Source: Mycobacterium seoulense
GTDB lineage: Bacteria; Actinomycetota; Actinomycetes; Mycobacteriales; Mycobacteriaceae
DNA: 64,000 nt
Assembly: GCF_010731595.1 (NCBI RefSeq)
Contig: NZ_AP022582.1
Location: 4,588,001-4,652,000, forward strand
Reading direction: 5' to 3'
The notes beneath the pieces were generated by a model. The model saw nothing but the letters and a program-made list of their open reading frames with translations. It did no database searches and was not told where the DNA came from. Shown here piece by piece: positions 43,907 through 52,072 of this stretch (positions are counted from its first letter, which is position 1; each line of letters begins with the position of its first letter). A program made the translations under genes and the position numbers.

Positions 43907-45184
43907 CTACTCCCGTTCGGGTGGACTGGTGGGCTGGGGCGGCCCCGCATCGGGTGGGTCGTCGGCGCCCGGGGTGGGCGCGTCCGCACCGGGATCATCG
44001 CGCGAGGTGGGGCGCTGCGTGGGGAGCTTCTCGGTCTCGGCCTCGGCGCCCGGCACCGGCTCCTCGACCCCGCTGCGGCCGAAGAAGTCCTGATCACCGC
44101 GGTCCAGGCCGGGATCGGTCAGCGCGCTCTCGGTCCGCAGGCTGAACGAGGCGAGCAGGCCGCCACCCACCAGCGCGATCAAACCGACGGCGGTGAACGT
44201 GATCGGCAGCACCCGCGACCACAGGGCCAGCCGGTCGCGCTCGTCCCGGGCGGCGTTCACCTGCGATTCGACGGTGTCCTGGTTGGAGGTCACCTTGTAG
44301 TCGGCCAGGGTCAGCTCCGGCTTGAGTGGATCGCGGGCGAAGTAGTGGTTGGCGTGCTCGGTCTCCTTGACGATGGTGCCCGACACCGGGTCCACCCAGA
44401 AGGTCCGCTGCGCCGCGTAGTAGCGGGTCATGGTGATCTGCTCGTTCGGGTCGCCGCCCTGCACGCCCCACATCGATGCCGACGTGGTCTGCTTGGCGTC
44501 CTCGTTGCCGGCCAACAGCGACGGGTACGCCACCGGAGCCACGAGCTTGCCCTCGGCGTTGTAGCCGACGTTCTGGGTGAACTTGTAGGTGGTCAGGCCG
44601 TTGACGTCTTCCTGGCTGTCGTAGTTGACGTCGAACGGCTTCTGCGCGATCGGGTCGAAGTAGGGGTAGGTCTTCTTCTCGGTGTGGAACGGGAACCGGT
44701 AGGCCAGGCCGTCGTGCCGCAGCGGCATCGCGGTGGGCGGGTTCTCGTCGTTGAAGGCGCGCGGCTTCTGGACCGAGCCGCCGGCGTGGGTGTCATCGGA
44801 GACGGCCATCGCCGTCTTGCGGTTGAGGGTGACGGTGTCGACGATCGCCAGCAGCAGGCCGCTGTCCTTCTGCTTGTCGGTGCGCCGCACCGAGGTCCCG
44901 ACCTGCAGCGTGACCACGTCGGTGTTCGCGGGTGATTCGACGCTGATCTGCTGCTGCGACACCAGCGGCACGTTCTGGTTGACGACCACGTGATCGGTCG
45001 ACAGCGACGCGGAGTCGAGCGCGGTTCCGCTGCCGTCGCTGATCAGCGTGGCGTCGATGTCGAGCGGGACCTTGGTGATCCGGCTGGTGGTGTACGTCGA
45101 CAACAGCAGCGCGGCGATCAGCAGGGCGGCTCCGAGTCCGATGATCCCGCATGCGGCGAACCGCAACATGACTGCTCGGTTCAC
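43907..45184 (-). CDS. DUF3068 membrane protein (Rv0227c-like)
   Basis: 425 aa from GTG 45184 behind GGGAGGG. One membrane segment at 8-30, an exported domain of about 290 residues, a second segment near 330-350 and a Pro/Asp-rich cytoplasmic tail. The DUF3068 (PorA-like) domain includes KVPLDIDATLISDGSGTALD near 38-57 and a GDPNEQITMTRYYAAQRTFW block. Its mycobacterial and corynebacterial homologues have been linked to lipomannan maturation and lipoarabinomannan synthesis (from memory of work on MSMEG_0317/NCgl2760). It is the first gene of a pair with the Rv0226c-like gene and is divergent from the acyltransferase. Confidence 0.85.
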   Translation of the reverse strand: MNRAVMLRFAACGIIGLGAALLIAALLLSTYTTSRITKVPLDIDATLISDGSGTALDSASLSTDHVVVNQNVPLVSQQQISVESPANTDVVTLQVGTSVRRTDKQKDSGLLLAIVDTVTLNRKTAMAVSDDTHAGGSVQKPRAFNDENPPTAMPLRHDGLAYRFPFHTEKKTYPYFDPIAQKPFDVNYDSQEDVNGLTTYKFTQNVGYNAEGKLVAPVAYPSLLAGNEDAKQTTSASMWGVQGGDPNEQITMTRYYAAQRTFWVDPVSGTIVKETEHANHYFARDPLKPELTLADYKVTSNQDTVESQVNAARDERDRLALWSRVLPITFTAVGLIALVGGGLLASFSLRTESALTDPGLDRGDQDFFGRSGVEEPVPGAEAETEKLPTQRPTSRDDPGADAPTPGADDPPDAGPPQPTSPPERE

Positions 45185-45315
45185 GTTGCTGTGCCCTCCC
45201 TCATGGTCTCTCGCCGGGGCAAACCCGTTCGACCCTAACAGCAGAACGTAAGGCCCCGGCTTACCAATCTATTGGGACCGCCACGGGCCTTTCGGGTGTA
45301 CCCATTCGTCGGCCG

Positions 45316-46506
45316 ATGCATCCCAGGCAAACTGTGGGGGTGACGGATGGCCAGCAGGCGGGCGGGGTTCGCAGCTTCCTGCCCGCCGTGGAGGGGATGC
45401 GCGCCTGCGCGGCGATGGGCGTGGTCGTCACCCACGTCGCTTTCCAGACCGGACACTCCAGCGGGGTGACGGGCCGCCTGTTCGGCCGGTTCGACCTCGC
45501 CGTGGCGGTGTTCTTCACGCTGTCGGGATTCCTGTTGTGGCGCGGCCACGCCGCGGCCGCACGCGGCCTGGCCAGGCGGCCCCACACCGGCCACTATTTG
45601 CGGTCCCGGGTGGTGCGCATCATGCCCGCCTATCTGGTGGCGGTCGTCGTGATCCTGTCGCTGCTGCCCGACGCGGATCACGCCAGCCCGACGGTGTGGC
45701 TGGCCAACCTGACACTGACCCAGATCTATGTGCCGCTCACCCTGACCGGCGGGCTGACCCAGATGTGGAGCCTCTCCGTCGAGGTGGCCTTTTATCTGGC
45801 CCTGCCCATCCTGGCGTTGTTGGCCCGCCGCTTGCCGATCGGCGCGCGGGTGCCGGCGATCGCCGCGCTGGCCGCGTTGAGCTGGGCCTGGGGCTGGGTG
45901 CCCATCCATTCCGGATCCGGCACCAATCCGCTCAACTGGCCGCCGGCCTTCTTCTCCTGGTTCGCCGCGGGCATGGTGCTGGCCGAATGGGTCCACAGCC
46001 CGGTCGGCGTGCCGCACCGGTGGGCGCGGCGCCGCGTGGTGATGGGCGTCGCCGCGGTCCTGGCCTACCTGTTGGCGGCGTCCCCGCTGGCCGGGCCCGA
46101 GGGCCTGATTCCCGGCACGGCCAGCCAGTTCGCGGTGAAGACCGCGGCGGGGTCGGTGGTGGCGTTCGCGCTGGTCGCCCCGCTGGTGCTGGACCGCGTC
46201 GACACGTCGCACCGGCTGCTGGGCAGCACCGTCATGGTGACGCTGGGGCGGTGGTCCTACGGGCTGTTCGTCTGGCACCTGGCCGCGCTGGCCATGGTGT
46301 TCCCGGTGCTCGGGACGTTCGCGTTCACCGGCCGGATGCCCGAGGTGTTGGTGTTGACGCTCATCTTCGGGTGGGCGATCGCAGCGGTCAGCTACGGGCT
46401 GGTCGAGTCACCCTGCCGGGAAGCGTTGCGGCGCTGGGAGAAACGAGAGAAGCCGGCCGAAGGCCGCGATGCGGTCGACGCCGAGGCGGACGCGATCGCG
46501 CCCTAA
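45316..46506 (+). CDS. Membrane acyltransferase 3 family protein, TmaT-like (Rv0228-like)
   Basis: 396 aa with about ten membrane segments. The family signature at the start is LPAVEGMRACAAMGVVVTHV, with the conserved His in VVTHVAFQ. A second conserved block is LSGFLLWRGHAAAARGLA followed by YLRSRVVRIMPAYL, and MWSLSVEVAFYL lies near 150. The M. smegmatis and C. glutamicum homologues (TmaT) acetylate the mycolate of trehalose monomycolate, which is required for MmpL-mediated transport. This gives a direct functional link to mmpL3, 31 kb away in this window. The specific function is assigned from synteny. It ends overlapping the convergent YbjN gene by four bases. Confidence 0.85.
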   Translation: MHPRQTVGVTDGQQAGGVRSFLPAVEGMRACAAMGVVVTHVAFQTGHSSGVTGRLFGRFDLAVAVFFTLSGFLLWRGHAAAARGLARRPHTGHYLRSRVVRIMPAYLVAVVVILSLLPDADHASPTVWLANLTLTQIYVPLTLTGGLTQMWSLSVEVAFYLALPILALLARRLPIGARVPAIAALAALSWAWGWVPIHSGSGTNPLNWPPAFFSWFAAGMVLAEWVHSPVGVPHRWARRRVVMGVAAVLAYLLAASPLAGPEGLIPGTASQFAVKTAAGSVVAFALVAPLVLDRVDTSHRLLGSTVMVTLGRWSYGLFVWHLAALAMVFPVLGTFAFTGRMPEVLVLTLIFGWAIAAVSYGLVESPCREALRRWEKREKPAEGRDAVDAEADAIAP

Positions 46507-46979
46507 CCGGTTCGGTCCATCCACTCTTCCAGCGTGTGCGCGGACGGCAGGCAGATCGCGCGCTCGATCTTCTCAAATAGGTCGGCGCCGTACTCGACGG
46601 TGGAACGGACGAGGTTGCCCAGCGCCTCGATGTGGATCCCGTCGGTCAGCAGGTAAGCGTTCTCGCCGACGACGCTGACGTGGCCCGGGCGGGCGGTCTC
46701 GCGCACAAACGCCTTCGGCCAATGGGTTTCGCGGTTCCAGTCGTTGACCAGTTCCATCAGGCGCGGCCGCTCGGCGGCGGGGTAGTAGCCGGCGGGACTG
46801 ATCGAGATCTCGAAGACGTCGCGCCGCAGGCCGTTGATCCGCAGGTTCACGTGCAGCTTGCCGCACTCGTAGCCGGGCAGCATCAGGAACTCCTCGCCGT
46901 CGTCGCTGCGAAAGAACCGCAACTGACGCGATTGCAGGTAACGGTCGATCAGGTCCGTGCTCAGCGGTTCGATCTGCAT
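46503..46979 (-). CDS. YbjN-domain protein
   Basis: 158-aa soluble protein with the YbjN/type III secretion chaperone-like fold: an N-terminal helix LIDRYLQSRQLRFFRSDD, four or five beta strands (KLHVNLRINGLRRDVFEISI), and a helix LMELVNDWNRETHWPKAFV, a hallmark segment of the family. Strands near VSVVGENAYLL and a C-terminal helix follow. Such proteins act as stability factors or regulators without enzyme activity. It follows the acid-CoA ligase on the same strand after 54 bases, and no good ribosome-binding site is seen. In M. tuberculosis a PIN-domain toxin-type gene (Rv0229c) lies at this position instead. Confidence 0.8.
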   Translation of the reverse strand: MQIEPLSTDLIDRYLQSRQLRFFRSDDGEEFLMLPGYECGKLHVNLRINGLRRDVFEISISPAGYYPAAERPRLMELVNDWNRETHWPKAFVRETARPGHVSVVGENAYLLTDGIHIEALGNLVRSTVEYGADLFEKIERAICLPSAHTLEEWMDRTG

Positions 46980-47033
46980 GGCCCGATGGTGCGGCCGCGG
47001 CCTTGGAGGATTCTTGATGCGAACGGTCGCGCG

Positions 47034-48524
47034 TCAGACCGGCTCGGCGGCCTGCAGGCGCGCGATGATCTCGGCGCGCACCGCCGACCGCCGGGCCTTG
47101 CCGGCGTCGTCGCGCAGGGGAGTGTCGACGAACTCGATGAAGTCGGTGGTGGGCGGCACCTTGTACGCGGCGAGGTGTTCGCGCAGGAACTCCTGCACGC
47201 CCTCGGCGTCCAGCGTGGCGCCGTCGGCCGTGTGCACCAGCGCGTAGGGCACCTGGCCCAGGTCGCCGGAGTTCGGGTCGGGGACGCCGACGACGAGGCA
47301 GGACAACACGTCGGGGTGCGCCGACAACGCGTTCTCGACCTCGGCGGGGTACACGTTGCGGCCGCCCACGGTGAACATGTCGACGCGGCGGTCCGACAGA
47401 TACAGGAACCCGTCGGCGTCGAAATGGCCCAGATCGCCCAGCGAATCCCAGCCGTCGCGGCTCTTCGCCGTTGCGCCGACGTAGCGGTAGGTGGGCGCGC
47501 TGCCCGCACCGGGACGCATGTAGATCTCGCCGACCACGCCGGGCGGGCAGGGGTTGCCGTCGTCGTCGAGCACCTTCATCTCCCCGGCGACCACCACGCC
47601 CACCGAGCCGCGGTGGGTCAGCCACTGGTCGCCGGAGATGAAGGTGAGTGCCTGTAATTCGGTGCCGCCGTAGAGTTCCCACACCTTCTCCGGGGCCAGC
47701 AGGTCGATCCACGCCTGCTTGACGGCCGGCGGGCAGGGCGCCCCCATATGCCAGAACCGACGGATCGACGACAGGTCATACGACCCGGGGTCGGCGTGGT
47801 AGACGGGCAGCGCCCGCTGCATGATCGTCGGCACCGTCGTCAGGAAGGTCACGCCGTGGTCGGTGATCAGCCGCAGAAACCGCTCGGGGTCGAACCGGCT
47901 CATCACGACCAGGTGATGGCGCATCAGCAGGGCGAGCGTCGCGGTGGTGAAACCCGTGTTGTGGGACAACGGGATCGGGACCAGCGTGGTGTCGCCCTCC
48001 TGCGCGCCGAGGGGATAGCCGATGGCGGCCGGAATCCGGCTGTCACCGCCGGATTCGATGAGCTTGGGCCGGCCGGTGCTGCCACCGGATCCCATCGCCT
48101 TCCAGACCGGCGAGACCGCCTCCGGCAGCGCCGCGTCTGAGTGCTCCGGCCCTGGCGTGAAACCGGCTGGAACGCTGGGCATTTGGGGATGATCGCGACC
48201 GACCAGAAGCGCGGGCGGGCGCAGCTCCAGCAGGCCCTGCAGCTCCGCGTCGGGCAACCGGGCCGACAGCGGCTGGGGCACCGCGCCCAGCTTCCAGCAC
48301 GCCACCGCGGCCTGGATCCACTCGACGGAGTTGGGCAACACCATGGTCACGTAGTCGCCGACGCCGACACCACGCTCGGCGTACGCGCGGGCCAGCCGGT
48401 TCGTCGAGGCGTCGAGCTCCGCGCGGGTGAGGGTCAGTCCGTCGCAGGTGACGGCGGGCTCGTCGGGCGCCAGCTCGGCCAGCGCCGAAATCTGGGTACC
48501 GATCGGCGGGATCGGCTCACTCAT
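47034..48524 (-). CDS. Acid-CoA ligase (ANL superfamily)
   Basis: 496 aa. The A3 loop is shortened and reads SGGSTGRPKLI, with Gly-Gly where most FadDs have Gly-Thr-Thr, as in bile-acid and aromatic-acid ligases. Other blocks: LVPIPLSHNTGFTTATLALL, YGGTELQALTFISG (A5), DGWDSLGDLGHFDADGFLYL with the catalytic Asp, DRRVDMFTVGGRNVYPAE hinge and the late lysine in DDAGKARRSAV. The ATG overlaps the end of php by eight bases, so php and this ligase are coupled. This is not found in the M. tuberculosis order. A lactone opened by the php product could be activated here (speculative). Confidence 0.87.
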   Translation of the reverse strand: MSEPIPPIGTQISALAELAPDEPAVTCDGLTLTRAELDASTNRLARAYAERGVGVGDYVTMVLPNSVEWIQAAVACWKLGAVPQPLSARLPDAELQGLLELRPPALLVGRDHPQMPSVPAGFTPGPEHSDAALPEAVSPVWKAMGSGGSTGRPKLIESGGDSRIPAAIGYPLGAQEGDTTLVPIPLSHNTGFTTATLALLMRHHLVVMSRFDPERFLRLITDHGVTFLTTVPTIMQRALPVYHADPGSYDLSSIRRFWHMGAPCPPAVKQAWIDLLAPEKVWELYGGTELQALTFISGDQWLTHRGSVGVVVAGEMKVLDDDGNPCPPGVVGEIYMRPGAGSAPTYRYVGATAKSRDGWDSLGDLGHFDADGFLYLSDRRVDMFTVGGRNVYPAEVENALSAHPDVLSCLVVGVPDPNSGDLGQVPYALVHTADGATLDAEGVQEFLREHLAAYKVPPTTDFIEFVDTPLRDDAGKARRSAVRAEIIARLQAAEPV

Positions 48525-49497
48525 ATGCGCCCTGCCGCTCGAAGATGCGGCGGGGGTTGTCGACCAGCATCGTGTGCAGTTGCTCGTCGGTCACGCCGCG
48601 CTCCTTGAGCGCGGGGATGACGTCGTTGTGGATGTGCAGGTAGTGCCAGTTGGGCGCCATCTGGGGCACGAGCTCTTCGGGCAGCGCGTCGAAGTAGCAG
48701 TTCGCGTCGTGCGAGAGCACCATCTTGTCGGCGTGGCCGCGCTCGCACATCTGCGCCACGATCTTGACCCGCTCTTCGAAGGGTGAGATCACGTCGAGGC
48801 CGAACCGGTCCATCCCGAGATACGACCCCGCGGCGATGAGTTCTTCGAGGTAGCCGATGTCGGTGCTGTCGCCGGAGTGGCCGATCACGACCCGGCTCAG
48901 GTCGACGCCCTCCTCCTCGAAGATGCGTTGCTGCTCGAGGCCGCGGCGCAGCCCGGCGTGGGTGTGCGTCGAGATGGGCACCCCGGTGCGCTTGTGCGCC
49001 TGGGCGACCGCGCGCAGCACCCGCTCGACGCCCGGGGTGATGCCGGGCTCGTCGGTGGCGCACTTGAGGATTCCGGCCTTGACGCCGGTGTCGGCAATGC
49101 CCTGCTCGATGTCGCGGACGAACATGTCGGTCATGATCTCCGGGCCGCCCAGCAACCCGCCGGGCCCCTCGTAGTGGAACCGGAACGGGATGTCGTTGTA
49201 GGTGTAAAGCCCAGTCGCCACAACGATATTCAGCTCGGTCGCCGCGGCCACCCGCGCGATGCGCGGGATGTAACGGCCCAGCCCGATCACGGTGAGGTCG
49301 ACGATGGTGTCCACACCGCGGGACTTCAACTCGTTGAGGCGGGCGACCGCGTCGGCCACCCGCTTATCCTCGTCGCCCCAGGCGTCCGGGTAGTTGAGCG
49401 CGATCTCGGTGGTCATGATGAACACGTGCTCGTGCATGAGCGTCACGCCGAGGTCGGCGGTATCGATGGGGCCGCGGGCGGTATTGAGTTCTGACAC
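48517..49497 (-). CDS. php: Phosphotriesterase-like lactonase Php
   Basis: 326 aa from GTG 49497, the same length as M. tuberculosis Php (Rv0230c). TIM-barrel metalloenzyme: His22 and His24 (HEH) of strand 1, the bridging lysine Lys145 in AGILKCATDEPG, His178 in STHTHAG, His207 in IGHSGD and Asp264 in LSHDAN form the complete binuclear site. Homologues are quorum-type lactonases with weak phosphotriesterase activity. A well-spaced promoter (49505-49532) suggests a leaderless mRNA. The acid-CoA ligase follows with an overlap. Confidence 0.93.
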   Translation of the reverse strand: MSELNTARGPIDTADLGVTLMHEHVFIMTTEIALNYPDAWGDEDKRVADAVARLNELKSRGVDTIVDLTVIGLGRYIPRIARVAAATELNIVVATGLYTYNDIPFRFHYEGPGGLLGGPEIMTDMFVRDIEQGIADTGVKAGILKCATDEPGITPGVERVLRAVAQAHKRTGVPISTHTHAGLRRGLEQQRIFEEEGVDLSRVVIGHSGDSTDIGYLEELIAAGSYLGMDRFGLDVISPFEERVKIVAQMCERGHADKMVLSHDANCYFDALPEELVPQMAPNWHYLHIHNDVIPALKERGVTDEQLHTMLVDNPRRIFERQGAYE

Positions 49498-49504
49498 GTG
49501 ACTG

Positions 49505-49532
49505 ATGCTAGGTCGACTCGGTGGCAAAGCAA
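49505..49532 (-). promoter_or_regulatory. SigA-type promoter for leaderless php
   Basis: On the minus strand TTGCTT (49532-49527) and TAGCAT (49510-49505) are 16 bases apart, and seven bases separate the -10 from GTG 49497. The transcript should start at the first base of the start codon. The promoter lies within the 62-base gap left between php and the accessory operon, so the native php promoter survived next to the insertion. Confidence 0.6.
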
Positions 49533-49559
49533 CAGTGCCGTCTCGTCGACGTCGCTGGG

Positions 49560-50252
49560 TCAGCGGCGCGAGGGCACCGCTTCGAGCCATTCCGTCGATT
49601 CGGGACTGGCGGTGAGCAACCGCAATCCGGCACCGTCGAGTTCGCGCAGGAGCTCGTCGGCCGTCAGCACCTCGAGATGGAAGCATTGCCGCAACGTCGA
49701 CCCGTCGACGACCAACGCATATTCGCCCTCGACGAGCCCAGCGAGGTCGCTGTGGACCGTCACGCGGGCCGTCAGGTCGCCGATCGCTTTACATTCCGTC
49801 CAGCCGGCAGGTCGAGCCGCAAGATATGCCGGCGGCTTCCACTGGATGATCGCCTTGCCTGCCGGTTTCAGATGGTGCGCGACCGTAGCCAGCACCGCCC
49901 GTCGAAGCGCGACGCCCGGGTAGTGAATGAGGTTGGTCGGCAACAGGACCGCATCGAACTCCTGCGTCAGGCGCAGGTCCTCGATACGGGCGCGCACCGT
50001 GCGCGCGCACCGAACTTCGGCGAGCATGCGGTCGGAGTCGTCGACCGCGGTGACGTGGTGGCCGAGGCGGGCCAGCGGGTCGGCGATCCGTCCGGTGCCG
50101 GCACCGAGTTCCAGCACCGAGCTTCGCGGTCGAAGAAGGGCGTCGATCTGCTCGGGCTCTCCCGTCGGCGGCAGTCGGCGGTAGAGCTCGATCAGGCTTC
50201 CGTCGGCCGTGCGTTCGGTGTTCGCATCGGCTTGGCAGTGACAACACGACAT
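49560..50252 (-). CDS. SAM-dependent methyltransferase, last gene of the accessory operon
   Basis: 230 aa, ATG 50252 behind GAGGGG, 13 bases after the ATP-grasp gene. Class I fold: motif I VLELGAGTGRIADPLARL (47-64), TAVDDSDRMLAEV for the ribose hydroxyls, IEDLRLTQEFDAVLL for the adenine region and a PAGKAIIQWKPP strand. The N-terminus MSCCHCQADA has three cysteines within six residues. The family includes O- and N-methylating tailoring enzymes. Position suggests it methylates the product of the ligase or the aminoketone. Substrate unknown. Confidence 0.8.
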   Translation of the reverse strand: MSCCHCQADANTERTADGSLIELYRRLPPTGEPEQIDALLRPRSSVLELGAGTGRIADPLARLGHHVTAVDDSDRMLAEVRCARTVRARIEDLRLTQEFDAVLLPTNLIHYPGVALRRAVLATVAHHLKPAGKAIIQWKPPAYLAARPAGWTECKAIGDLTARVTVHSDLAGLVEGEYALVVDGSTLRQCFHLEVLTADELLRELDGAGLRLLTASPESTEWLEAVPSRR

Positions 50253-50265
50253 CGCGGCAATCCCC

Positions 50266-51546
50266 TCAAGCCAGCTCGTAGAAGCCTGGACCGTCGATGT
50301 AACGCAGCGTCCAGAGGTCGCGAGCCACGACTTCGCCGACCTCGTGCACCAGCCTGACGAAGATCGGGTAGGTCAGGTCGTTGGTGGTCAGCGACAGTTG
50401 TTCGCCGGGGTTCACCCGGACCCGCATGTCGTGGAAGCTGTCCAGCCCCTTGATGGCCTCCAAGCTTTGGTAGGAGGTTAGGGTGCCGCTGCGCGGGGCG
50501 ACCATGGCGGCGCCCGCAACCTGTTGGCGGAGGCGGTAGGGCCGCCCGCTGTTTTCGGCGAATTGCCCGGGTCGCGCGTAGGCGTCCACCGTCCATTCGA
50601 CCTGCGACCGCCCGGTGGCCAAGAGTGCCCCCTCGGGCAGGGTGCCGCCCGCGATTCGCGCCCCCACTTCGACCAGACATGGCCCGTCGGACGTCATCTT
50701 GATCTCGGCATGGGCCGCGCCGTGCCGGATCCCGAGGGCGTCGAGCACGGCGAACGCGTACGCAACCAGCTTGTCCTGCACTTCGCCCGTCGCCGGCAGC
50801 AGCCGCCAGGCCACCAGAAGGTCGGGGACCCCGTTTGCGTTGATGCGATACGTCTCCCAGATGTCGCACACGTGGTGGGCTCCATCTCGGCTGACCGTGT
50901 CGACGATGTATTCGGTGCCCATCAGGCATTCCTGGGCCACCACACCGTCATTGGGCTGCGACAGCACGTTTTTGCGTCCGTCGAGCCGGCGGAAGGCTTG
51001 CACGGAGTCGTCGGGGGTGTGGCACCAGGCGACACCGTCGCCGGCGGCGCTGCGCAGTGGCTTGAGGACGACCATGCCCCGAACTTCGGTATGCCAGTCG
51101 CGAAGCTGCCTTTCGGTTTCCACCAAGATCTGCCTGGCTCCCCGCAAACCTTGCTGTTTGATCCGCTCGATCATCAGATACTTGTCGCGCCGTGCGCTGC
51201 TCAGCGCGGTGCCGTTGGTCGGTGCGCCCGTGATGGGGTGGAGGGCCTCGCTGAGCGCGTCGGCCAGTTCCACTCCGGGTTCGGTGCCCGCCACAACCGC
51301 GACCGGGCGGAACGGAGACAGCGCTTGCAGCGTCGCGTGTAAGTCGCCGTGGTGCACGATGTCGACGTCGTAGGGATATCGATCCGGTTGGCCGCGTAAG
51401 GCTTCGGGCACCTCGGGGCTGCTTTGCACACGCAGCGGGGTATATCCCGCACTCAGGAAACCCTGGGCCAGTTCGGTGCCGATGGAGGCGTAGGTGTCAA
51501 CCAATACGACATGGCGCGTGGCGCCCTCGTGCACATCGCTCTTCAT
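50266..51546 (-). CDS. ATP-grasp carboxylate-amine ligase
   Basis: 426 aa from ATG 51546, one base after the MaoC stop. N-terminal Rossmann-like domain VVLVDTYASIGTELAQGF (13-30), central ATP-grasp with Lys162 in VVLKPLRSAAGDGV, GVVAQECLMGTEYIVDTVS (Glu206, Glu212), and metal-binding HAEIKMTSDGPCLVEVGAR (Glu281, Glu293). The pattern is that of amino-acid ligases such as BacD and DdaF that make an amide bond through an acyl-phosphate. A C-terminal domain of about 110 residues follows. It probably joins an amino acid or acid to the product of the upstream enzymes. No carrier protein is encoded nearby. Confidence 0.87.
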   Translation of the reverse strand: MKSDVHEGATRHVVLVDTYASIGTELAQGFLSAGYTPLRVQSSPEVPEALRGQPDRYPYDVDIVHHGDLHATLQALSPFRPVAVVAGTEPGVELADALSEALHPITGAPTNGTALSSARRDKYLMIERIKQQGLRGARQILVETERQLRDWHTEVRGMVVLKPLRSAAGDGVAWCHTPDDSVQAFRRLDGRKNVLSQPNDGVVAQECLMGTEYIVDTVSRDGAHHVCDIWETYRINANGVPDLLVAWRLLPATGEVQDKLVAYAFAVLDALGIRHGAAHAEIKMTSDGPCLVEVGARIAGGTLPEGALLATGRSQVEWTVDAYARPGQFAENSGRPYRLRQQVAGAAMVAPRSGTLTSYQSLEAIKGLDSFHDMRVRVNPGEQLSLTTNDLTYPIFVRLVHEVGEVVARDLWTLRYIDGPGFYELA

Positions 51547-51547
51547 C

Positions 51548-52072
51548 TCAGTACGCGGCCTGATCCTCGAGATCGTGCTCGCGCGTGGGCAACAGGAAGC
51601 TGCGTTCACACGTCAGGAAGAGCGTGCCGTCCGCCTTCAGTCCACGGGTGGCGCAGCTGACGATGCCCTGGTGTGCCCGGGATGCCGATAGGCGCTTACC
51701 CAGGTACTCGGTCTCGGCATAGATGGTGTCCCCGACGAACACGGGGGCGAGAAGGCGGATGTTGTCCCAGCCCAGGTTGGCAAGGCCCTTGGCGCTGGTG
51801 CTGGGAACGCTCATGCCCGAGACGATCGACAAGGTGACCAGGCTCGACACCAAAGGCCGCTTCCACTCGGTCTGTTCGCAGTAAGCGTTGTCGATGTGCA
51901 GCGGGTGCAGATTGAGTGAGAGCAACGACATCCAGACGTTGTCGGCTTCGGTGAGGGTTCGGCCCGGACGGTGCTCAACGATGACCCCGACCTCGACGTC
52001 TTCGAAGAAGAGGCCGCGCGACTCTCGCCAGCGCCGATCAGCAATCTTCTTGTAGGCACGGATCTCATCCAT
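51548..52072 (-). CDS. MaoC-family hydratase (mesaconyl/itaconyl-CoA hydratase-like)
   Basis: 174 aa from ATG 52072, which overlaps the CitE-like stop by eight bases. Hot-dog fold with the hydratase motif LNLHPLHIDNAYC (His59, Asp61). The adjoining GRTLTEADNVWMSLL and GLANLGWDNIRLLAPVFVGD segments are typical of the mesaconyl/itaconyl-CoA hydratase branch. Such enzymes add water to a C4-C5 dicarboxylyl-CoA, giving the hydroxyacyl-CoA that a CitE-type lyase cleaves. A MaoC-CitE neighbour pair also occurs at Rv2499c-Rv2498c of M. tuberculosis. The substrate here is unproven. Confidence 0.85.
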   Translation of the reverse strand: MDEIRAYKKIADRRWRESRGLFFEDVEVGVIVEHRPGRTLTEADNVWMSLLSLNLHPLHIDNAYCEQTEWKRPLVSSLVTLSIVSGMSVPSTSAKGLANLGWDNIRLLAPVFVGDTIYAETEYLGKRLSASRAHQGIVSCATRGLKADGTLFLTCERSFLLPTREHDLEDQAAY

